From positions 258,155,921 to 258,219,920 of the forward strand of contig JBOZIK010000001.1 in NCBI GenBank assembly GCA_051453625.1: 64,000 nucleotides of DNA, written 5' to 3'. The notes under the pieces were generated by a model that made no database searches, was not told the DNA's origin, and was given only the letters and a program-made list of their open reading frames with translations. A program made the position numbers and the translations under genes. The DNA is from Welwitschia mirabilis (taxonomy: Eukaryota; Gnetophyta; Gnetopsida; Welwitschiales). Position 1 is the first letter of the stretch. Each line of letters begins with the position of its first letter. Below are positions 34,876 to 45,700 of this stretch, piece by piece.

Positions 34876-37800
34876 AAAATAAAACTCTTATAATCAATGA
34901 AAATCTTTTACAAGAGTCAACATTAATCTTCTCTTTGACTTTTAAAATATGTGCTTTTATGAGGTCATATAGATTTTTATCTTTTATCACTCTCTTATCT
35001 TGATTGATTTTACTTGAAAATAATTATATAATTTTTATGTTTATCAATTGGTAAACTTCTATTTTGGATCTTATTTCTTTAAACAACTACAACGTTTTGA
35101 GATCACCTAAATAGATCCCTCTTTATTTTTTCCTTTTTAATAAAAGTATGAACTACATTTTAGAATTTAAATAAAATTTACTAGCTTTGGTGTTTTCTTT
35201 CTGATTTTAGAATTTTAACTCTAATTATTGTCTTCAGTTTATATTTTTAGTTTATAATTTATGGTTCTATTGCTCCAAAAATAATTGGTTGTCTCTTCTG
35301 TCGTCTTCATAATAGACAAGATGACATTCTCTATTTTTTATTCTTTTCTTTTATTTTTGGTTAGTTTTCTTTTTTTTCATTTTCTATCTTTATTGTTCTC
35401 TCAACTGTCTAGATGATGAGTTAGATGATAGTTAGTTAATAAGTTATCTATTTTCTATTATTTTGAGAGAATACATTTTTATGGCTCTATTGAGATTTCT
35501 GACTTGACTACTTAATAATTTTAGCAAGTTAATAAATAAAGGTGGAAGCTAATTAAGCAAATCATCTGAATTTTTTCTTAGTATTTTTCTCTAGAGGATA
35601 ATATGGCATTACTTTATCATCTTTCAAATATAACTTATGTATTTATTTCCATTACTAGTCTTTGACTTAGGCATTTTATAGTGGTAAGATTGGATTCACT
35701 CAATCTTGAAACATTCACATCTTTATAAACTTCAGTTTAAAGGAAGATGCATTATTTTTTATATTTTTCTCAATGTTAAAAAGTTCTTAGATTATTTAAA
35801 GGTGTTCTTTTCTGTCTTCATTTGATGACTTTACCTTTGTCTTTTAGAATGTTTGATCANNNNNNNNNNNNNNNNNNNNNNNNNNNNNNNNNNNNNNNNN
35901 NNNNNNNNNNNNNNNNNNNNNNNNNNNNNNNNNNNNNNNNNNNNNNNNNNNNNNNNNNNTGGAGAATCCCAAATGACCTAATTAGGAGTTATTACATAAG
36001 GATTTAAGTTCATTTTCTTAATAGGATCAAGATATTGCAATGTCGTAGGGAAATCTATAGGTTCAACTATAATAATAGTATATTCCATTGCACTGCATCC
36101 CTAGAGCGTTTTAACTATCTAAGTTATAAAAGAAGCTTTTTGACCAATTACTACATAGACACATATTACATTTTGATCTTTTGGATTGATCATCAAAATA
36201 AAACTCTTATAATCAATGAAAATATTTGACAAGAATCAACATTAATCTCCCCTTTAACTTTCAAATGTGTGCTTTTATGAGGTCACATAGAGTTTTATCT
36301 TTTATCACTCTCTTATCTTGATTGATTTTACTTAAAAATAATTGTACACTTTTTATGTTTTATCAATTGGTGAACTTCTATTTTGGATCTTATTTCTCTA
36401 AACAAATGCAATATTTTAAGACCACCTAAATAGATCCCTCCTTATTTCTTCCTTTTTAGTAAAAGTATGAACTAGATTTTAGGATTTAAATAAAATTTGG
36501 TAGCTTTGGTGTTTTCTTTTTTATTTTATTTTTTAACTCTAATTATTTTCTTTAGTTTCTATTTTTAATTTATAATTTATGGTTCTATTACTACAAAAAT
36601 AATTGGTTATCTCTTCTATTGTCTCCATAATAGACAATATGATAATCTCTATTTTTTATTATTTTCTTTTATTTTTGGTTATTTTTCTATTTTTTTTAAT
36701 TTCCTGTCTTTGTCATCCTCTCGATTGTCTAGATGATGAGTTAGATGATAGTTAGTTAATAAGTTATCTATTTTCTATTATTTTTAGAGAATACATTTGT
36801 ATGGCTCTATTGAGATTTCTAACTTGACTACTTAAGAATTTTATGAAGTTAATGAGTAAAGGTGGGAGCTAATTGAGAAAACCATCTAAATTTTCTCTTA
36901 GTATTTTCTTCTAAAGGCTACTATGGCATTACTTGATCATCTTTCAAACATGACTTATGTATTTATTTCCATTACTAGTCTTTAACTTAGGAATTTTATA
37001 GTGATAAGATTAGATTCAATCAATCTTGAGACATTTTCATCTTTATAAACTTTAGTTTAAAGGAAAATGCATTATTTTTGATATTTTTCTCAATGTTAAA
37101 AAGGTCTTAGATTATTTAAAGGTGTTCTTTTCTATCTTCATCTGATAACTTTATCTTTGTCTTTTAAAGTGTTTAGTCAAGTGAAATATTTTCTTTATTG
37201 CACAAAAAGAGAGATAGAGAGAGAGAGAAAGAGAGGACCATAATGTTTTATATCTGTGCTATCTCAAAAACATGATTACCCTGATGTCCTACTGTAAATA
37301 CATCGGGGTAAATATTCCTAAGAGGAGCCTTTGGCAGTGTAATATGGTAAATACAGGAACTCCACTGAGAGGACAGTTGGTCATGCTTCGCGGGTTCTTA
37401 CTTCTTTGACTATGGTTGCACTCCCCTCATCATGGATAATAAATTTGTAATAAACTTTAATACTATAGGTTTAGTGGTGTTCTTAGTATTATCAGATGCA
37501 TTGCTTATTTCTTAAACTCTTAGTCTTTTCACATGGTTATTTCATTTTTTAATATTTAGGTGTTTATTTTGAAATGTTAGCAAGTGAGTTTAGTTTTATT
37601 AATTTTTTGATCTGATTTTTCCTTATTTAAAGCATTTTATTTTTAGCATCATCATAACCACTATCTTATCAAATGAAATTTTTTATACATCAAGTTATGA
37701 ATTTTTGAAGTCAGGTGATGTTATCATGGAAGTTTGCTAAGTTAAAATATCAGATAGATGGATTATCTTTTGTTTGTATTACTTTATGTCCATTCTTTTT

Positions 37801-38325
37801 TTTTCTTTTGTAGTTTGATTAGTTATTTCAAAGTTATTATCATATTTTCTTATCATTTTATGCTTTTCTTACTTAGTTTTCAACATAGAGTTGATTTCTT
37901 TTATGAATAAATATTTTTTTAATTTTTGTTTTTTGTGTGTTTGAGTTCTTAATGCTACTCTTAATTATTTTGTGATGAAACATTTTCATTATCAAAATAT
38001 TTCAGACATCTATGTTTTTCATCACTGACATTTCTTTACTCAGCTTTGAACTTGATTTACAAATTTGTCCAAATTTAACCAAAATACCCATCATCTGCCT
38101 TCTCACTTTCATTTATTTCTTTTGCTTTATTCTTAATATGGATTGTATTGTTTTTCTTTGGGGAGATGAGTCAAGACACATTATGCATTACTTGTTATTT
38201 TGTTATGTGATGTGTTTATGATTCTATTTTAAAAACTACAAAAAAATGCTAGATTTATTTTTTGTAAGATAAATTAACTCATAATTGTGGTTTTTCACTT
38301 AGTTTTTTTGATAGTAGCTGACAAA
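34876..38325 (+). other. Gypsy 3' internal region without coding similarity
   Basis: T-rich, with many stops in all frames. Two dyad motifs occur in each version (35291-35326 and 35395-35430; 36609-36645 and 36714-36750). A GA-rich microsatellite lies at 37207-37236. The block at 37255-37440 is less AT-rich (GGAACTCCACTGAGAGGACA) and is repeated at 39275-39440; I do not recognise it. Confidence 0.5.
36024..36195 (-). pseudogene. Plastid atpA fragment, version 2
   Basis: Reads QNVICVYVVIGQKASF and SAMEYTIIIVEPIDFPTTLQ on the minus strand, closer to plastid atpA than version 1 at Cys-Val-Tyr and Gly-Gln-Lys. The DNA block CAAAATGTAATATGTGT is unchanged. Confidence 0.85.
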
Positions 38326-38341
38326 GGCTAAGTGGGGGCTA
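38326..38341 (+). other. Polypurine tract before the 3' LTR
   Basis: AAGGCTAAGTGGGGGCTA lies directly before TGTTGCAC, with the G-run typical of plant gypsy tracts that prime plus-strand DNA. In the other version (40366-40381) the run has decayed to AAGTGAAGG. Confidence 0.7.
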
Positions 38342-39093
38342 TGTTGCACTACTAATTTATGGTTATTTTATGGGGTTTTAAGAGATATTTTACAAGACAT
38401 CTACACAGGTTTAGGTGCAATTTTGAGGATTTTGGAGAATTGATAGGAGATCTTGGAAATATGCAATTCTTAGATGCATTTAAGTCACATCCTAATACAC
38501 AAAGCTTTAGAGGAAGATTTTTAATAAAAAGGCAAACTTATCCTCAATCAGATGTTAAATAAGACTATCATCCCCTCTATCATTCTCATGATAAGTAGGA
38601 CGATGACACCATTAGATGCTTGTAAGGATTGGTGAATCAACTACTAAGAAACTTGTTGAGACATCTTTTGTAATGAATTATCACCATCATCATCTAGATG
38701 ATAGTCAAGATGACATTAACATTATAACTAACTCTGATAGCCAACTCTTAACCATTTCATCTATTTAAAATAGAATGTTTTTAGAGCACCTTCTATTTGT
38801 TATTTTTTATTTTTTTTTATAGATAAGTTTCCCTTTAACTCTCCTCTCTATCTTCATTACACCGGAAGTTCTCATGATAAGAGATTAAAAGACAAGAGAT
38901 ATACATCTCGAGTGTTACAGAAAGACATTCCCTTGGTGGAGGGCTATGTATCCTCCATTTAGGACTAGCTATTTTGTAACTGAGATGTTGTTACTCTTAA
39001 TATAAACTCTATTTTTATATTTCCATATTAGTTTATTAGATCTCCCTTACGATTTATGTTACCCTTGTTCTAGTAACAATTTCTTGGATGATA
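38342..39093 (+). mobile_element. Gypsy 3' LTR, left part, version 1
   Basis: Begins TGTTGCACTACTAATTTATG and aligns with 25321 onwards. It has dyad motifs at 38571-38610 and 38681-38714, the latter containing the perfect 14-nt palindrome ATCATCTAGATGAT (38689-38702). It ends at gap 9. Confidence 0.8.
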
Positions 39094-39193
39094 NNNNNNN
39101 NNNNNNNNNNNNNNNNNNNNNNNNNNNNNNNNNNNNNNNNNNNNNNNNNNNNNNNNNNNNNNNNNNNNNNNNNNNNNNNNNNNNNNNNNNNNN

Positions 39194-39239
<46 letters not shown>

Positions 39240-39250
39240 TGTGTGTGTAT
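39194..39250. repeat. (TG)n microsatellite at a gap edge
   Basis: About 28 TG units with one G interruption. They take the place of the GA-rich repeat at 37207-37236 in the homologous contig. The apparent frames through it are meaningless. Confidence 0.95.
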
Positions 39251-40381
39251 GTGAAAAGAAAGAAAACCATGATGTTTTATATTTATGCTATCTCAAAAAC
39301 ATGATTACCATGATGTCCTACTATAAGTACATTAGGGTAAATATTTCCAAAAGGAGCATTTGGCAGTGTAATATGGTAGCTATTGGAACTCCACTGAGAG
39401 GACAGTTGGTCATGCCTTATGAATTCTTATTTCTCTGACTATGGTTATGCTCTCCTCATCATGGATAATAAATTTGTAATAAACTTTGAGACTATGGATT
39501 TAATGGTGTTCTTTGTATCATTAGAGGCATTGCTTGTTTCTTAAACTCTTAGTCTTTTTGCATGGTCATTTCATTTCTTCAGATTTAGGTGTTTATTTTG
39601 AAATGTTAGTGGGTGAGTTTAGTTTTGAGAAATTTTTTGATCTGATCTTTTCTTATTTAAAGCATTTTATTTTTAGCATCATCATAATCACTATCTTATC
39701 AAATGAAATTTTTTATACATCAAGTTATGAATTTTTGAAATCAAGTAATGTTATAATTTATTTCATAGAAGTTTACTAAGTTAAAATATTAAATAGATGG
39801 ATTATCTTTTTTTTATGTTACCTTATGTCCATTCTTTTTATTTTCTTTTGTATTTTGGTTAGTTATTTCAAAGTTATTACCATATTTTCTTATCATGTTA
39901 TTCTTTTCTTACTTAGTTTTCAACATAGAATTGATTTCGTTTATGAATAAATATTTTTGTAATGCTTGTTTTTTGTGTTTTTGAGTTCTTAATGCTACTC
40001 TTACTTATTTTGTGATAAAACATTTTTATTATCAAAATATTTTAGACATCTATGTTTCTCATCATTGACATTTCTTTACTTAGCTTTGCACTTGATTTAT
40101 AAAGTTATCCAAATTTAACTAAAACACCCATCATCTACCTTTTTACTTTCATTTATTTCTTTTGCTTTATTCTCAATATGGATCATATTGTTTTTATTTA
40201 GTGATAAGGGGCAAGATACATTATGCATTACTTATTATTTTGCTATGTGATGTGTTTATGTTTCTATTTTAAAAACTATAAAAAAATTTTAGATTTATTT
40301 TTTGTAAGACAAACTAAATCATAATTGTGGTTTTTCACCTATTTTTTTTAGTAGTAACTGACAAAGGCTAAGTGAAGGCTA

Positions 40382-41415
40382 TGTTGCACTACTAATTTAT
40401 GGTTATTTGATAGGGTTTTATGAGCTATTTTACAGGACATCTACACAAGTTTAGGTGCAATTTTAAAGATTTTGGATAACTGATAGGAGATCTTGGAAAT
40501 ATGCAATTATTAGATGCATTTAAAGCACATCTTAATACATAGAACTTTAGAGGAAGATTTTTGATAAAAAGGATAACTTATCATCAATCAGATGGTAAAA
40601 GAAGACTATCATCCCCTCTATCATTCCCATGATAAGTAGGACAATGACACCATTAGATGTTAATATGGATTGCATAACTATCATTACCATCATTATCTAG
40701 ATGATAATTAGGATGACACTGATATTGTAACTAACTCTGACAGTCAAATCTTGATCATTTCATCTATTTTTTTTATGTAAAAGAGCATATTTTTAGAGCA
40801 CCTTCTATTTGTAATTTTCTATTGTATTTTGTTATAGATAAGTTCCCCTTTTACTCTTCTCTCTATCTTCATTACACCAGAAATTCTCATGATAAGAGAT
40901 TAAAAGGCAGGAGATCCATCTCGAGTGTTGTAGAAAGACATTCCCTTAGTGGAGGGCTATGTACCTTCCATTGAGGCCTGGCTATTTTGTAACCGAGATG
41001 TTGTTACTATTAATATAAACTCTATTTTTATATTTCCATATTATTTTATCAGATCTCCCTTATAGTTTATGTTACCCTTGTTCTAGTGACAATTTCTTGG
41101 GTGATATAGATCATCAAAGCAACCTTTGTTAAGGCTAAAATCAAGTAGTTTAGTTTCATTTTGCATTACATGTAAATTAATTGCATCTGGCATTTCCATT
41201 ACATCTTTTATTTTCTACATTGTTATTTAATTCTAGTTCCCATTTATTTTGTAAAAATCAATCTAAGTCTCATCTTATAGTCTTCAATGAGAATATGACA
41301 TTCAAGTTAACTCCCACTCATACTAGTGTGTTGTATTGTGTGAGAAATCTATTTTATTTTATGAATAACAGAACCCTTTTAAATATAAATTCTTACATAA
41401 ATACACACAACAACA
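40382..41415 (+). mobile_element. Gypsy 3' LTR, complete, version 2
   Basis: TGTTGCACTACTAATTTATG to ...CACACAACAACA, 1034 bp, ending where similarity with the 5' LTR ends. The following TTCTC is the candidate target duplication. It has dyad motifs at 40612-40650 and 40681-40717. Compared with the 5' LTR, divergence is far above 5%, so the insertion is old. Confidence 0.8.
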
Positions 41416-42748
41416 TTCTCTATCTTAAGTTTTAATTTATTTTTCTTATGTTGTAAGTTAATTTCCATAAAATAACATGTCATTCTAAGAAGCCAGTGTC
41501 TTTAATTTAAGGATTAGACCAATAGTGCTAATAATTTTACTCTTAAACTTAGGGAAAGTAAGTGAAATATTTTCTTATTTAATTCACCATGTAATTTTAG
41601 AATACTTATTAAAATTAAACATGAAATTACATGTACATTTTTAATAATCAACTAAATGTATCAATCATAAAAAGACCTTTATATATAAAGCTTTAATAAC
41701 CTTCTTAAAAGCTACAAGTTCAACAAGAATAAAAGACTATAAATAATAATGAACATGTAAAATCTTGATATCATACTATTTAAGAATAGCCTAAATTACT
41801 AGTGTGAAACCATTCTTATAGAGAAGAAAATAGATCATTTAGAAAATATATATTAAGAGGCAAGATCTTTTGATACAAACTCAAATAGANNNNNNNNNNN
41901 NNNNNNNNNNNNNNNNNNNNNNNNNNNNNNNNNNNNNNNNNNNNNNNNNNNNNNNNNNNNNNNNNNNNNNNNNNNNNNNNNNNNNNNNNAAGGCTAAAAG
42001 CAAGTAGTTTAGTTTTATTTTTCATTGCATGTAAATTAGTTAAATTTTGCATTTGCATTAGATATTTTATTTCCTGCATTATTATTTACTTCTAGTTTCC
42101 ATTTATTTTGTAAAAAGTAATCTAAGTCTCATCTTATAGTCTTCAATGAGAATACGACATTTAGGTTAACTCCCACTATACTAGTGTGTTGTATTGTGTG
42201 AGAAATCTATTTTATTTTATAAATGACAAAATCCTTTTAAATATAAATTCTTACCAAATACACACCACAACATTTCTTGTCTTAAGTTTTAATTTATTTT
42301 TTTATGTTATAGGTTAATTTCCATAAAATAACATGTCATTCTAAGAAGCCAATGTCTTTAATTTAAGGATTAGACCAATAGTGCTAATAATTTTACTCTT
42401 AAACTTAGGGAAAGTAAGTGGAATATTTTCTTATTTAATTCACCATGGAATTTTAGAATACTTATTACAATTAAAAATGAAATTCCATGTACATTTTTTT
42501 AATAATCAACTAAATCTATCAATCATAAAAAGACCTTTATATATAAAGCTTTAATAACCATCTTAAAAGCTACAAGTTCAATAAGAATAAAAGACTGTAA
42601 ATAATAATGAACATGTAAAATCTTGATATCATACTATTTAAGAATAGCCTAAATTACTATTATGAAACCGTTCTTATAGAGAAGAAAATAGACCATCTAG
42701 AAAAAGATATATTAAGAGGCAAGATCTTTTGATACAAACTCAAATAGA
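41131..42748. other. Assembly gap 10 (41890-41989) with overlapping flanks
   Basis: 41131-41889 corresponds to 41990-42748. The end of contig 9, by alignment, stops 24 bp before the start of contig 11, again an n to n+2 adjacency. Confidence 0.9.
41990..42272 (+). mobile_element. Gypsy 3' LTR, right end, other version
   Basis: Aligned to 41131-41415. Ends CACACCACAACA, followed by TTTCT. Confidence 0.75.
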
Positions 42749-45700
42749 TCATTTGCAAAATATCAGTAAAAGTTTTATAATCATCAATCTTTGTTATACT
42801 CTTCATACTATCACCTTTTTTTACTACACTCTATTAATTAGATTGATAATTTTCTTTACTACTTCTAATTTAAGTTATGAATTGTATAGATTACATCTAA
42901 TTATATTATAATTACTATATAATAATAGTTATAATTTTATATAAATGAATACTTAGCATTATTTGAATACTTACTAGTTGTTCTTTATTATATCGATCCT
43001 TATTCTTAGATAATATATCATTTTGTCTTATTCTTTCTAAATAAAAATAATTTTATCTCTATGAAAATGATCATCATAAGAGGCTACTACATTTTATTTA
43101 AAGAACTTAATCTCCTTGTTATGAATGCATATTTTTATCCATCATCCTTTTAACACATGATAAGTAAGAGTAACATGTGATATAGTTACTTTTAAATCAT
43201 GCATTATAATTGGCTTTCTAGCTAAGTTTGCATTATTTAAATCATTAGACCTCATTGCATTTTTAATTTTAGAATTTTTTAAGGACAAGAAAAATTCTAT
43301 CTTAACATAGTGACATTACTTAAAATGATTAAAGAATAAGGCTCTTATTTTCTAAATAATTTTCTCTTTCTTTTTGAATCTTCAACTAGACTTTACTAGT
43401 TAATTTCATAATATGATTATTTATTATAAGATCAACTTTGTTTAAACTTTTCATGCCATTATAATGCATTAGAATGATTTAGTAAAAAGACATACCTTTA
43501 GAATATCATTAATCATAGAGATGATACCTTTCATTTACATGTAATCCCCTACATAAAAATTGTTACCTATTATTATTACATTTAAATAAGCTAGCCATAA
43601 GATGGTTTTCATGCTTGGTATGTTCCTTACTTTCATGTCCTATCTAGATCATCCTTGTTTCATACTAATCATTTGATTTTTTTCCCTTTAAATAAAGCTC
43701 AAGATCTTATGAGAAAATATCCCTGAAGGTAACTTCTTCTAAGTTTTAATATGAGATTAATAAATAATTATTTTTCTTAATTATTAATTCTTTATAATAT
43801 ATTTTAGTAAAAAAAATTCAAAACATGATACAACACATGGATAATGTGATGTTAATAGTCCAAAGAACAAATTCAGACTTTTAACAAAATAATTACTACC
43901 TTATAGACTTAAAAATCTAATATTCAAATAGAGTTTTGATTATTTAATTATGCCATCAAATTTAATAATTTTGCATGAAAGATACTTTAAGGGTAAATTA
44001 TTAATCTTAAAATTAAATGACATTCTTTGATGTCTTTTCTGAAAGATAGGTCACATATTTCTAAGGTTGTTTTTTATAAAATCAAAAGGGTTTATGATAT
44101 CTAAAAATGTGATAACGTATATTATTTATTTGAATAAGTATGGCATAAATGTACTTTGATATGAGAATTTTAATTTAGTATTTATTTTCTCTTCTAATTT
44201 TTTATAATCTTATGAATATATGTGTATGTATGGAAAAAGATATTGTAGTTTATTACTTTTACAAATAATGAACATAGTAAATATTAATATTTTCTTAATT
44301 TAATTATACAATCTTAAAAGTTTTAACATAAAGCTAGTGAAAATCTAGCTAAGATGAAAATAAGGAACTCTTAACAAAATAATGATGATGTATATTATTG
44401 AATTAGGTATGACTAATTTTTGATTGAAGAAATGATTATGTACAAAAAAGAACATGTGCTTTTTACAAGACAAACTTAATCTTTCTTATAATGTTAGGTC
44501 CATGTTATTAGTATTTTTTGTGTATGAGCATTCCACATGATAACTTGATCATGTTGTATAATTTTTGACTTTTGTATTTTTTTCCAAAACTTTTTTCTTT
44601 AAATAATGATAAAATAACTTAAGAAAACACAGTTACATGATCAAATTATCATCCATCATGATTAAGATAATTTCTCCTTTAAGTAATGCTAACTATTTAT
44701 TTATCTTCAATGTTAAAGTTTAAATTTTCAAGTAATCTCTTAAAATAATAAAATAAGTAAAAAACATTAATGGGTCATGATTGTTTTATAAAATGTTTGG
44801 TGATCCATCCTTTAAAAAGTAACTATTTGTTTTTTATTTTTTTAAATGAAATACTATATTACTAAGTGTTAGAATAATGACCATTATGAATGAAAAATCA
44901 AAATTTTTAAATAAGACTTTAACTCATTTGCTTGAAGACATAAAGAGTAATGATATTACAAGAAATGTTGTAGCTACATTTATTTCCTAAGAAATATAAA
45001 GATAACATGTAAAATTATTGACCTCGTAAATAATAAAAACAGAATAGGAAAATCAAAATAAATCATTTATTAGATAAACTCATTAGTATATATGTTCAAA
45101 ATTAACATTTAAGGTGAAGAGCATGAGAGAAATATTTACAAAAAAATAATAAAGATAAATGAGTTACTAATAAATTGTATATATAGGACTTGAACATATA
45201 GAAGAATAAAATGATTTAATTACTTCAAAGATAGTAATTCTAATAAACTTCTCTTATTAAATGATCCTTATTTTAGAATCTTAATATTTCTACTATACAT
45301 CATTAATAAGTAAACATAGAATCGTAAGGGAAGAAAAGAGATCAAGAAATGATTACTGATCTCTTTCTAAATATTTATTATGTAAATACACAATTATAAA
45401 AATAACTTTAGAAAAAAAGATTATGATGCTATAATTGAAATAAGTAAAATAGAGAAAAGTAACATCAAGCATGAAGGCAAGCATGTCTTTGTTCCACAAT
45501 GAAACATATCTAGTTAGAACTTAAGATCTTATAATAGTAACTCAAAAATTAGTACTCTTTTTTAATGAAATTAAACACTTAGTGTTTACTAGTGATAGAA
45601 TTCTTTACAAGAATTTCTCTTCATAAAAATTTTTTCTTTTATGATTTAATTAATAAACTAAGCAATATTTGGTTATTAATGCTTCTTTAATGAATAATCA

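Larger units (their letters stand above)
34642..37179. other. Assembly gap 8 (35860-35959) with overlapping flanks
   Basis: 34642-35859 corresponds to 35960-37179. The end of contig 8 falls about 25 bp short of where contig 10 starts, by alignment to contig 9. Confidence 0.9.
37207..41106. other. Assembly gap 9 (39094-39193) with overlapping flanks
   Basis: 37207-39093 corresponds to 39194-41106. The versions differ at the very start: a GA microsatellite in contig 9, a TG microsatellite in contig 10. Confidence 0.9.

Noticed and set aside
39070-39438. Frames with Cys-Val or Thr-His repeats
   Set aside because: They are translations of a TG microsatellite and gap Ns.
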